Assembly (NCBI GenBank): GCA_018004935.1
Contig: JAGNBF010000001.1
Location: 62,001-126,000, forward strand
Source: Chloroflexota bacterium
GTDB lineage: Bacteria > Chloroflexota > Anaerolineae > Promineifilales > Promineifilaceae
DNA length: 64,000 bases
Direction: 5' to 3'
Part shown: piece after piece, positions 52,159-61,400 of the stretch
Numbering within the stretch: position 1 is the stretch's first letter
How the letters are laid out: each line of letters starts with the position of its first letter
Program-made: the position numbers and the translations under genes
Notes under the pieces: generated by a model
Seen by the model: the letters and a program-made list of their open reading frames with translations, nothing else
What the model was told of the DNA's origin: nothing
Databases searched by the model: none

Positions 52159-52851
52159 CTATTGCCGTATGACAGTTTGCCAGAGGTTGATGCTTTGTTG
52201 CATAATGCGTTGGGTGAGGTTCGCGGCCGCGGCCGCGTCTTTTGCTTCTATCATCTGTGCCAATGCCTGGTAATAGGCCTGCGAATGAGTGCGGTGGGCG
52301 GCTTCCGCAAAATAAAGTGGCCCGGCCGTCTGGTATAAAGCCGCAAACCCATTCAAAATTAAAGTAAAAATAGGGTTGCCAGAAGCAATGGTCAGTTGAT
52401 GGTGTAAGTGCCAATCCGCTTCGGCATAAGCCTGGGGTGTCTCTGGCAAACGACTCAGGGAGTGAACAAAAAATAACAAGGAATCGTTGGCCTGAGCGAC
52501 AGCCAGTTCCGTATAAGTCGGGGCCAAAAGTTGGCGCACCACCAAAAGATGGGCCACAAAGTTCGCCGGAGCATATTGGGGATAACGCGACAACACCGCC
52601 AATACTCCCAGACTACCTTCTTCCCAATAATTCTGGACGCGTGTGGGTTTGCCATGATTAATGTCTACCCAGCCATCGCGTGCCAATCGTTGTAATGTCT
52701 CGCGCAGGGTAGGGCGGGTTACGCCTAACTGTGTCGCCAATTCTCGCTCTGCGGGCAGGGTAGATCCAATGGGAAATTGTCCGGCCAAAATAGCTTCAAT
52801 GAGACGAGATTCGGCCAGTTCGGCCGGTTTTGCAGGGGTGTCCCAATTCAT
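52159..52851 (-). CDS. FadR-like GntR-family regulator
   Basis: 230 aa. The winged helix is LPAERELATQLGVTRPTLRE and TLQRLARDGWVDINHGKPTR; the C-terminal half has LDxH-free, FadR-type sequence, with SGNPIFTLILNGFAALYQTA. The blocks RLARDGW, HGKPT and SGNPI.LILNG match E. coli FadR as I remember it, rather than FCD-type relatives. FadR senses long-chain acyl-CoA. Start 52851 has AAGGAGTAAAT. Upstream lies an 18-bp palindrome typical of FadR/GntR sites. A link with glpD suggests control of lipid breakdown products. Confidence 0.82.
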   Translation of the reverse strand: MNWDTPAKPAELAESRLIEAILAGQFPIGSTLPAERELATQLGVTRPTLRETLQRLARDGWVDINHGKPTRVQNYWEEGSLGVLAVLSRYPQYAPANFVAHLLVVRQLLAPTYTELAVAQANDSLLFFVHSLSRLPETPQAYAEADWHLHHQLTIASGNPIFTLILNGFAALYQTAGPLYFAEAAHRTHSQAYYQALAQMIEAKDAAAAANLTQRIMQQSINLWQTVIRQ

Positions 52852-52865
52852 ATTTACTCCTTGAA

Positions 52866-52883
52866 TGGTAAGAGGTCTTACCA
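52866..52883 (-). promoter_or_regulatory. Probable operator for the FadR-like regulator
   Basis: TGGTAAGAGGTCTTACCA is a perfect palindrome with two central bases, 15 bp before the regulator's start. TGGT...ACCA half-sites are characteristic of FadR and related GntR proteins. Bound regulator would block its own operon (autoregulation). Confidence 0.75.
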
Positions 52884-53370
52884 GTTGCGGGTAGTATAAA
52901 TGATTCTTGGGCGTTTTGTCCAGAAGCAATTTCCTCAACCAGGAACCCCCATTCTCAATAGCCACTCTGCCGATTTTTGAACCATGCCCGCTTTTGTTTT
53001 TACGAACGGTAGAACAGCCTAATTGTTCATTAAATTTTTAATCGGGTAACGCCTTCATTGACCCCATCCCCCCTGCCGATTCCCGAGGGAAGGGGGTAAT
53101 TCCAATGGGGCATTTTTCGGGGCATTCGCCCCGAAAAATGCCCCTTAGAAAAGTTCCCTGCTCCTGGGGTGGGGTCAGGGGTGGGGGTGGCCTTGGATAA
53201 ACCCAACACGACGATAAAGGGAGACGGCGACAGGGCGAAAAAATGTCAGATTATGCCCTTTGACAGTATAACCCTCTCGAGGGCTGAGCTTGTCGAAGCC
53301 TCGTGTTGCCTGCGACAAGCTCAGGCAATGGCTTCGTAGCAACCGAAAAGTTCAGGATAACGCAAACAGG
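52884..53370. repeat. Intergenic region with hairpin element copy C (inverted) and two other repeats
   Basis: 53020-53190 is copy C, opposite to A and B (begins TTGTTCATTAAATTTTTAAT, hairpin 53107-53144). 53160-53265 is the inverted partner of 17105-17215. 53268-53340 is the CTCGAGGGCTGAGCTTGTCG element also found at 39250 and 63984. No gene is seen. Confidence 0.85.
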
Positions 53371-54580
53371 TATGACCAACAGATCCACACCGCCACTCTT
53401 TTCTATGGATAGCCGGGTGCAATTACGTCCATTATCGCAACAGATTGAAAATGGCGTCGCCATTATTGGTTATGGCGACCGTTTTTTAGAGTTACCGCTG
53501 GAGGGATTGCAGTTTATCACCTGGCTTAACCAGGGACTCTCCCTGGGTGAAGCACGACAACAGTTTGAAGCCCAATTTAACCCGTTCCCAGAAGCCGACC
53601 TGCTTGATGTGATGCAAGCCTTTCTCAAAAATGACTTTGTGGCCGCTGTAGATGGTCTGCCTCTCAATGCCTCTTCTGCACCCATTACCCAGACTCCATC
53701 TCGCATCCCCCAACATTGGGCCGAACGCCTCTGGTCAAAACCCGTCCTGATTGCCTGGATGCTCTTTGTTACCCCCGTTTCTCTCCTCTGGCTCTTCACC
53801 CCCGATTTATGGCCCCAACGCAGTGACTATTTCTGGCTCGATTTTTACTTCCTCATCATTCTGATTGGGCAATTGTTGTGGCTGGAAGATATGTCTACCC
53901 ATGAGGTGGCTCATTGGCTGGCGGCCAGGGCCAAAGGCATTCACGCCACCATTTCCTGGACGCAACGGTTGGGCGTCTTTCCCATGAGCCAGACAACGAT
54001 GCACAACATTTGGGCCGTGCCCCGGCAGGCGCGTTATTTGCCGCTGGCGGCGGGTATGGTGCTGGACATCGCCAAAGGGAGTGTAGTGCTGTACCTGCTT
54101 TTCCTGGATCGTTGGGGTTGGGTGCAGTTGCCTGCTCTGGCTCTGGCTTTTTTGCGCTACTACCTGCTCAAAAACACGTTGGCTCTGGTGGCTCAATTCT
54201 GGCTTTTTTCGCGCATGGATGGTTATTTTCTGCTGTCGGCGCTGTTGGGTCAGCGCAATTTGCAGGCGGATACGTTTACCTGGTTCAAGAGTAAATTCAA
54301 CCACTGGATTAAATTTGAGCCACCGGCCGGTGGCATGAAATTTGTGTACCTTTATGCGGTTATTTCAGTACTGGGGGGTGGTTTTGTGTTGAGCCAGTTT
54401 TTTCTTTATTCTGTGCCGATCCGGGTGCAGTTGATTTGGGATTCATGGCAGAAAGTGACCGCGGCCGCGCCCTCATCGCTCGATTATGCGGATGGGGTGG
54501 CGGCGTTGGTCAGCCAGGGGTTGTATGTGGGGCTGTTGGTGTATGCCCATTGGCGGGACCGGGCCAGTCGGCGGAAGTAG
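53371..54580 (+). CDS. M50-type membrane metalloprotease with N-terminal PqqD-like domain
   Basis: About 402 aa. Residues ~15-95 look like a PqqD-type RiPP-recognition domain (IENGVAIIGYGDRFLELPLE, then LGEARQQFEAQF and LKNDFVAAVDG). The membrane part contains HExxH as STHEVAHWLAA near 190 and the partner motif SRMDGYFLLSALLG near 290, the hallmarks of M50/peptide zinc metalloproteases, plus about six hydrophobic segments. Such fusions export or process ribosomal peptide natural products. Its likely substrates are the tiny peptides encoded 455 bp downstream. The start follows a GCAAACAGGT region; ATG 53407 is an alternative. Confidence 0.8.
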
Positions 54581-54701
54581 GGACGCGGGGATGGGGGACG
54601 CGGCGATCTTATTGCCCTTTCGCTCCCTCACCGTGTCTTTTTTGTGGGGAGAAGAGAGTGGGATACAATGCGGCCGCAAACCAGTTCGTCAGCCAATTCC
54701 A

Positions 54702-54807
54702 TGTAACTATTCAGGTGGCACTTTTGCCAGAGAGACCCTAAAGGTTTTGATTAACATGAGGCCAGAATCACCAGAGGTCAAAACCTTTAGGGTCTGAATA
54801 GTTACAA
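54702..54807. repeat. Nested palindrome, about 106 bp
   Basis: Outer arms TGTAACTATTCAG / CTGAATAGTTACA (54702-54714, 54795-54807) enclose perfect 17-bp arms GACCCTAAAGGTTTTGA / TCAAAACCTTTAGGGTC (54734-54750, 54778-54794). The outer arm occurs singly at 28738. A MITE-like or structured element. Confidence 0.8.
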
Positions 54808-54824
54808 TTCCATTAAATTAGGGT

Positions 54825-54935
54825 CTTCGGGATTTCGTGGGGTACGGGCAACCCTTGTGGTTGCCCCACACGGGGCAGGCACAAGGCCAGCCCGTACATC
54901 TTTGTTCACCCCCTGAATTCCCCAAGAGCCTTAAA
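54825..54935. repeat. About 105-bp intergenic repeat, inverted copy 2
   Basis: GGGATTTCGTGGGGTACGGG then CAACCCTTGTGGTTGCCCCA and CACAAGGCCAGCCCGTACAT; inverted relative to 23812 and 61950. Bordered by CCCCCTGAATTCCCC. Confidence 0.88.
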
Positions 54936-54965
54936 TTGTTATTTACCCTTTCTTGTTTGTCATTC

Positions 54966-54988
54966 CGGTATGAGGCCAACCCATACCG
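54966..54988. promoter_or_regulatory. Inverted repeat CGGTATG / CATACCG upstream of the peptide genes
   Basis: 7-bp arms separated by 9 bp, 47 bp before the first peptide start. Could be an operator or RNA hairpin. No convincing -10/-35 pair is seen. Confidence 0.4.
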
Positions 54989-55034
54989 TTAAAACTTACC
55001 CAGGTTTGTTCATCATTCTACAAGGAGGTGCCCC

Positions 55035-55091
55035 GTGAAAGTTAAACCAGTTGAAACAGTGCAACCCACCGCCCAATTAAGCAACATTTAG
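55035..55091 (+). CDS. 18-aa peptide gene 1 (MKVKPVETVQPTAQLSNI)
   Basis: GTG start with AAGGAGGTG 5-13 bases upstream, the strongest ribosome site in the region; stop TAG. It is first of three near-identical micro-ORFs. Differences among the three are confined to residues 5 and 13-17. Substitutions are mostly at third codon positions (GTT/GTC/GTG, CAA/CAA, ACA/ACC/ACT), which is expected for real coding selection. Function unknown: a ribosomal peptide precursor is the best guess, given the PqqD-M50 protease upstream. Confidence 0.75.
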   Translation: MKVKPVETVQPTAQLSNI

Positions 55092-55101
55092 GAGTTCCAT
55101 C

Positions 55102-55158
55102 GTGAAAGTCAAATCTGTCGAAACCGTCCAACCAACAGCCCAATTAGGCAGTATCTAG
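55102..55158 (+). CDS. 18-aa peptide gene 2 (MKVKSVETVQPTAQLGSI)
   Basis: GTG start. The TAG stop of gene 1 lies inside this gene's ribosome site (tAGGAGttccatc), so translation is coupled. Ten bases separate stop and start, the same as between genes 2 and 3. Confidence 0.75.
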   Translation: MKVKSVETVQPTAQLGSI

Positions 55159-55168
55159 GAGTTTCATC

Positions 55169-55225
55169 ATGAAAGTGAAAGAAGTCGAAACTGTCCAACC
55201 TACCGGCAAATTGAACAGTATTTAA
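55169..55225 (+). CDS. 18-aa peptide gene 3 (MKVKEVETVQPTGKLNSI)
   Basis: ATG start with tAGGAGtttcatc, again overlapping the stop of gene 2. TAA stop. Consensus of the set is MKVKxVETVQPTxxLxxI. The terminator begins 15 bp after the stop. Confidence 0.75.
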   Translation: MKVKEVETVQPTGKLNSI

Positions 55226-55239
55226 CCGTATTGTGGATC

Positions 55240-55280
55240 AAAAAACGCCTCGTTCTTTATCGAATGGGGCGTTTTTTATT
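55240..55280 (+). terminator. Rho-independent terminator of the peptide operon
   Basis: AAAAAACGCC (55240-55249) pairs with GGCGTTTTTT (55268-55277), with a loop that can pair further (TTC/GAA), followed by ATT. Directly after the third peptide stop. A separate CCTGACAG/CTGTCAGG hairpin at 55291-55330 lies between it and the PBP gene end and may terminate the latter. Confidence 0.9.
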
Positions 55281-55338
55281 CGGGTAGGAGAAGGGAAACC
55301 TGACAGATCTCAGAAGACCTGTCAGGTTTTTTTGATCC

Positions 55339-58128
55339 TTATGACGAAGGTTCAATTGTCAGCGTGATGGTGTGGGGTTCGCCGACGTAGTTACCGTCCC
55401 AGAGGATGACGATGAGGCGCAGAAAGTAGGTTCCGGCGGGCATGGCGTCGGCGTGGAGCATTTCTAGTGTGCCGTTGACGACTGGAGTGTTGTGCGTTTC
55501 GCCCAGTGTGACCCACTGCACATCGTTACCGTTGGGGATGCCTAGCTCCACTTTGTAGAATTGCACCTTTTGCGGATCAAAGTCGGCCGTGCCGATGATG
55601 GGCAAAATGCCAGTGACGGTTTCATCCTGGCGTGGGCTGGCGATGCGCCATACCGCCGGGGCATTGGGATCACGGGCCAGGGCCAGCATCTCATCGGTGC
55701 AGGTAGCGGTGGGCAAGATGAGAATGTTGTTGGCTTGTGCCCATTCGTGGGCGGATTTCAGGCTTTCCGGGTTGCGCGGCGGGGTGAGGAAGAGGGTCGC
55801 GGCCGCGTCCGGGGGCAGTAATGTCACCTCCGTCCCTTGCGTGAAATGGCAAAACAGTTGCGCTGGCGGCGCGTCCTCATCTGCCGTTTGCCCTATCAAC
55901 ACCTCGGCGGGCAAGGGGGGCAAGACGACGGCGGGCATACGCCACACCGCTGGTTCCACCTGTTCCCAGGCCACCAACGCGGCGTCTGGGGCGGGGGTGG
56001 GAATGGTGTTGCTGGCGGTCAGGAACCATTCCGAGCCGGAGCGCACACAATCCGTCGCTCCCACCGTCACCGAACTCAAATCACATAGCGGCCGCTCTTC
56101 CAGACCGGCGGGGGGTACAAACTCGCTGGGCGGTTGCGCCCCGTTGCTGGCTAACACCGCTACCAGTTCCGGGTTGGCGTACACCGCCTGGATATAGGTT
56201 GACCAGAGGGGAGCCGCCCCGGTCAGGCCACTCACATCAATCATTTCGCTGTTGTCGGTGTTGCCCGTCCAGACCCCCACGACGAAGCCGGGGGTGTACC
56301 CCATGGTCCAGTTGTCGCGGAAATCATTGGTGGTGCCGGTTTTCGCGGCCGCGGGGAAGGGCACATTCAACGGGTTGTCCCGCCCCATCGCCGGGATACG
56401 GGCCACGTCATCATCCAAAATGTCGCTGATGAGGAAAGCTACACGGGGATCAAGTACCGGTTGTGGCGCAGGGGTTTCGTAGTTGAACAACACCGTGCCA
56501 TCACTTTTTTCCACCCGCAGGATAGAAACGGGCGGAATGCGGTAGCCGCCATTGGCAAAGACGGAATAGGCCGAGGTCAATTCTAGTGGCGTCACATCGC
56601 CACCGCCGAGGGTTAGTGACAGGCCGTAGTTGTTGGGGTTGCTGTCCCAACTGGCGATACCCATTTGCCGGGCGAAGGTGAGGAAATCAGGAATGCCGAT
56701 ATCTTGCAGGAGTAGAATGGCCGGGATGTTGTAGCTGTTGGCCAGGGCTGTCCGCAGGCGCACCGGGCCATGAAAACGGCCATCGTAGTTGACGGGTGTG
56801 TATTCACTGCCATCGAATTGGGGATAATCTACCGGCACATCCCAGAGGATGTCGGCGGCGGACCAGACAGGTTGGCCGGTGGTGGGATCAGGGGAGAGCG
56901 CGGCCGCATACGTCAACGGTTTAATCGAGCTACCCGGCTGTTGCGGGGACAGGGCAATGTTCACGTGGCCGTCAATGGCTTCGTTCTGATAATCCACACT
57001 GCCCAACATGGCGATAATTTCCCCGGTTCCCGGCTTGAGGGCCACAATCGAGGCGTTAGTCAGGTTATTCGTCGCGGCCAAAGCGGCTACATGTTGCCGG
57101 GCGATATTCTCGGCCAACTCCTGGTAGCGTAAATCAATGGTCGTTGTCACGTTCAGGCCACCATTCGCCACCATCTCCGCGCCGTATTGTTGCTCTAACT
57201 GCTGGCGCACCCACACCGTAAAATGGGGGGCTTGCAGGCTGACTTCCTGCACGGCAAAGGTCAGCGGTGTCTGGTAGGCGGCTTCGGCGTCGGTCATGGT
57301 GATATATCCTTCATCCACCATCAGCATCAGCACCAGCCATTGCCGCTCTTTAGCCCCTTCCAGGTTGACGAGCGGGTCCAGGTCAATGGGGCTTTGGGGC
57401 AGGGCGGCCAACAATGATGTTTCGGCCAGGCTCAGTTCCGTGACCGATTTGCCGAAGTAGGTTTGTGCGGCCGCTTCCACCCCGTAGGCCAGATTGCCGT
57501 AATAAATCTCGTTCAGGTACATCTCCAGGATTTCGTCTTTGCTGTACTCCCGATTCATCAGCCAGGCCAGAACGATCTCCTTGATTTTGCGGTCATAACT
57601 GACTGTCACTCGTTCCTCATAATCGAAGGCGATGTGGCGCACAATCTGTTGGGTGATGGTACTCCCACCGACGGGTCGCCCTTCCGGGTCGCGCAGGTTG
57701 GCGATGAGGGCGGCGATGAGCGAAGGGGCGTCCAGGCCGATGTTTTCGTAGAAGGTGTCATCTTCCACAGAGATGGTGGCGTAAATGAGTTCTTGGGGAA
57801 TATCGGCGATGGCCACTTGGGTGCGGTTGCCTTCGCCGAAGATTTCCCAGAGGAGTTCCCCGTTGCGGTCGTAGATGCGGGTGGTTTGGAACGTTTCGCG
57901 GCCGCGGGCCTCAGCCAACGCCGTTATGCCCTCCTGTAACTCCGCCTCGTATCGGGCATACACCAGCGTGCCCGATACCAATAATCCCCCAATCCCCAGT
58001 AACAACCCTATAAGCAGAGAGAGCCAAAAAAAACGGCCTAAACAACTGCGTCGCTTGGGACCATTTTTATGACGCTTAAAGCGGACGGTTTCGGCTTCGA
58101 CGGGGGAAAAATCGGGTTGAGATGACAT
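55339..58128 (-). CDS. Class A penicillin-binding protein (transglycosylase/transpeptidase)
   Basis: 929 aa from ATG 58128 (GGAGTTACCATC before it). One N-terminal membrane helix (FFWLSLLIGLLLGIGGLLVS), GT51 glycosyltransferase with EDDTFYENIGLDAPS and GGSTITQQI near 140-190, then transpeptidase motifs PGSSIKPLTYAAAL (SxxK), NSYNIPA (SxN) and AAKTGTTNDFRDNW (KTG). A C-terminal Ig-like domain (residues ~830-929) is extra. Builds and cross-links peptidoglycan outside the membrane; so the organism has a murein wall, which fits some Chloroflexota lineages. The kinase gene is divergent. Confidence 0.94.
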   Translation of the reverse strand: MSSQPDFSPVEAETVRFKRHKNGPKRRSCLGRFFWLSLLIGLLLGIGGLLVSGTLVYARYEAELQEGITALAEARGRETFQTTRIYDRNGELLWEIFGEGNRTQVAIADIPQELIYATISVEDDTFYENIGLDAPSLIAALIANLRDPEGRPVGGSTITQQIVRHIAFDYEERVTVSYDRKIKEIVLAWLMNREYSKDEILEMYLNEIYYGNLAYGVEAAAQTYFGKSVTELSLAETSLLAALPQSPIDLDPLVNLEGAKERQWLVLMLMVDEGYITMTDAEAAYQTPLTFAVQEVSLQAPHFTVWVRQQLEQQYGAEMVANGGLNVTTTIDLRYQELAENIARQHVAALAATNNLTNASIVALKPGTGEIIAMLGSVDYQNEAIDGHVNIALSPQQPGSSIKPLTYAAALSPDPTTGQPVWSAADILWDVPVDYPQFDGSEYTPVNYDGRFHGPVRLRTALANSYNIPAILLLQDIGIPDFLTFARQMGIASWDSNPNNYGLSLTLGGGDVTPLELTSAYSVFANGGYRIPPVSILRVEKSDGTVLFNYETPAPQPVLDPRVAFLISDILDDDVARIPAMGRDNPLNVPFPAAAKTGTTNDFRDNWTMGYTPGFVVGVWTGNTDNSEMIDVSGLTGAAPLWSTYIQAVYANPELVAVLASNGAQPPSEFVPPAGLEERPLCDLSSVTVGATDCVRSGSEWFLTASNTIPTPAPDAALVAWEQVEPAVWRMPAVVLPPLPAEVLIGQTADEDAPPAQLFCHFTQGTEVTLLPPDAAATLFLTPPRNPESLKSAHEWAQANNILILPTATCTDEMLALARDPNAPAVWRIASPRQDETVTGILPIIGTADFDPQKVQFYKVELGIPNGNDVQWVTLGETHNTPVVNGTLEMLHADAMPAGTYFLRLIVILWDGNYVGEPHTITLTIEPSS

Positions 58129-58446
58129 GATGGTAACTCCTCCAAACAAATCTGGTCGTGAATGACGGTTGGGCCAGGGACTTCTGGTTTTACAACAATC
58201 AGTTTAGCAGATGATGAGAGGCTATTACCTGTCGCCAGCTAGACGGGATGGGAACGAAATGGGAACGCTCATGTTTGTGGATAGTAAACAGTGAGCAGGA
58301 AGTGAACAGTTTTTGACCTGTAACCTGGTAAGAGAGGAATGGTATCTTTCAATATAAGAGGTAACTGTTCAGTTGTGTATACACATCTGCCAGACCCCTC
58401 GTAAATCCTAAACCGTTCACTATTTATCATTTCCGGGAGTCAAGGC
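58129..58446. other. Divergent intergenic region, 318 bp
   Basis: Between the PBP and kinase genes. GTAAACAGTGAGCAGGAAG and GTGAACAG are related to the heptamer minisatellite at 3656. ATTATTTATCATTTCCGGGAG before the kinase start supplies a ribosome site; no clear consensus promoter was found by eye. Confidence 0.5.
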
Positions 58447-61400
58447 ATGATCGGTCAACTGTTACAGGGGCGGTATCGGTTGGAAAAAGAGTTAGGCCGA
58501 GGGGGAATGGGGTTGGTGTACCAGGGGCATGACACATTGCTCAATCGCCCGGTGGCGGTGAAGGTGTTATCGGGGGCTGACTTGGGCAGTCGCGGCCGCA
58601 GTCGGCTCCTCAGTGAAGCGCAGGCTGTGGCCCGGCTCAATCACCCCAACATTGTCGGTGTCTATGATGCTGGCTTCATCCCCCCCACCCAATCCATCGA
58701 ACTCCAGACTGCTCCAGCCCCTTTTATCGTTATGGAATTGGTAGACGGGCAAACGTTACGCCAGACCCCAAAACTCCCCCTGGAAACAACCCTGGCTATC
58801 TTGCGCCAGATTTGCGCCGCCCTGGAGCACGCCCACACCCACCACCTGATCCATCGCGACCTGAAGCCGGAAAACATCATGCTGACCCGCACGCAAACGG
58901 TGAAATTGATGGATTTTGGCCTGGCCCGTTCCCTGGACGCCCCCCGTCTCACCCAAGAAGGTGTGGTAACGGGCACATTCGCCTACCTGGCTCCGGAAAT
59001 CCTGCGTGGTCAACCGGCCACCATTCAGTCCGACCTATATGCGTTGGGGGTAATGGCCTATGAGTTACTCACCGGGAAAGCACCATTCCACAACAGCCAG
59101 ATGCTGGCCCTCATTTCCCAACATCTCTATGCCAGCGTCATCCCTCCCAGTGCCCACGTGCCGGATATTCCCCCGGCGCTGGATCAGTTCGTTTTGGCCT
59201 TATTGAACAAACAGCCCGATGATCGGCCTGCTTCGGTAACGGTGGCGCGTGAAGCGTTGGATCATCTGCACCCGACAACCCGCCCCCTGGTGTTGCCGGT
59301 TTCCCCATTGGTCCACATTGCCCGCGGCCGCATCGTGGGGCGTCAGCGCGAATTAGAAGAAGCCATGAGCCATTGGCAACGCGTGCGGCAGGGGGAAAAT
59401 AGTGTCCTGCTCATCAGCGGCGAGCCAGGTGTGGGCAAGACCCGGCTGGCCCGTGAATTGATCGCCATCGCCGAAGCCACCCGAGCAACCGTCCTGTTTG
59501 GTGAATGTTATGCTGAAGGGGGAATGCCCTATGCCCCCATTGCCCAGATGATCCAAACCCTGGCGGCTTTACCCAACCTGCCCGTCTCCCTTACCGAAAC
59601 CATTCTCCCTGATTTACTTTCCTTACTTCCGGGCCGCTGGGTTGCTCCCCCTGCCTCAGCCGACTTACCCGCCCTTGACCCTTCCGCCGAACAGCAACGG
59701 TTGTTTGCGGCAGTCGCCGCTCTTTGCACGGCGCTCACAGCTACCCATCCCCTCCTACTGGTAGTAGATGATGCTCACTGGGCTGATGGCAGTACCCTGG
59801 CCTTGTTGCGCTATCTGGCGCGTCGCGGCCGCCAAACCCATCTGCCCCTGCTCATCCTTTGCACCTACCGCGAAATTGAGCTGGACGAAGACCGCACCTT
59901 TGCCGAATTTCTCACCGACCTGAACCGGGAACGTCTGGGTCAGCGACTCAAATTGACTCGCCTCACTCAGCCCCAAACGCATGACATGCTCAAAACATTG
60001 TTTGCCGGGGAAGTAACAGCCGATTTTCGTGACCTGGTTTATCGGGAAACCGAGGGCAACCCTTTCTTCATTGAAGAGTTATGTAAAGCCCTTATTGAAG
60101 AAGGGCAGGTGTACCGGGAAAAGGGGCAATGGATGCGGGCCAGCCTGGACGAATTACGCATTCCTCAAAGTGTTCATCTGGCCATCCAGAGCCGCATCAA
60201 CAAATTAGCTGTGCCCGTGCAAGATCTTTTGCGGCTGGCCGCAGTGGTGGGGCGCGAGTTCGACTTCCCCACCTTGCTTCAGGCCAGCGACATGGACGAA
60301 GAGTCGCTCATTGCCTACCTGGAGCAGGCCCAACGTGCCCAACTCATTGAGGAAACCCCTGGCCGGGGGCCGGAACGGTTTGTGTTTGCCCATGCCCTGA
60401 TTCCCGCCACGCTTCGGGATAACCTCAGCAGTTTGCGGCGGCATCGGTTGCACCGCCGGGTGGCAGGGGTTATAGAACAGCTCCGCCCGGATGATCTAGA
60501 AACGCTGGTTTACCACTATAGCGAGGCTGGGGATGAGGCCAATGCCCTGGCGTATACCATTCAGGCGGGGAATCGTGCCCTTTCGGTCTATGCCAATCGC
60601 GAAGCGGAACAGTATTACCGGTCGGCCTTGTCGTTAACCCAGGAACCGGCACAACAGGGCCAACTTTACGCCAATTTGGGGCAGTCCTTGTTTCGGCAGA
60701 GCCATTACAATGAGGCGATTAGTAGCTGGCGAGAGGCGATTGCGGCGTATCAGGCAGTGGGGGATGAGCAGGCGATGGCCGGATTGTATGCGCGGGCGGC
60801 GCGTGCGGCCGCGTACAGTGGCAACATGCCAGAAAGTCTGGCCCTGTGTGAAGCCGGTATTACAGCCCTGGCAGGCACGCAGGACAACGTGGGTCAGGCG
60901 TCACTGTACCACGAGGCGGCACGAGCCTATCATTTCACTGGCCAGGTGGAACCCGCCCAACGGTATTGCACCCTGGCCCTGACTCTGGCCCGTCGCCTGG
61001 GAGCGGTGGAAGTGGAAGCCGAAGCCTTGACCACCGCAGGATTATTACCGGGGCATACCTATTCGGTCCAATTGGCCCTATACCAGCAGGCGATCCAACT
61101 AGCGGAAAAGGGGCACTTTTTAGGGACGGCCACCCGGGCTTACAATAATTTGGCCAATACATTGGAAGAAGCCGGTGATCTGTTATCAGCGCGGGAATAT
61201 TATCAGCGTGCGGCCGCGTTGGCTCGGCAACGGCAAAGTCCATCAGAGGAGCTGTTTGTTACCAGCCAGGTGGCCAATATCTCCATGTGGTTAGGTGATC
61301 TGGCTGTGGCAGAACAACAAGTCGCCGATATGCGGCAATTACTTACCCAGGTAGGTGATGAAGGGGGCTGGGGTGGTTCAGGTCTACGCCTGACGGAGAT

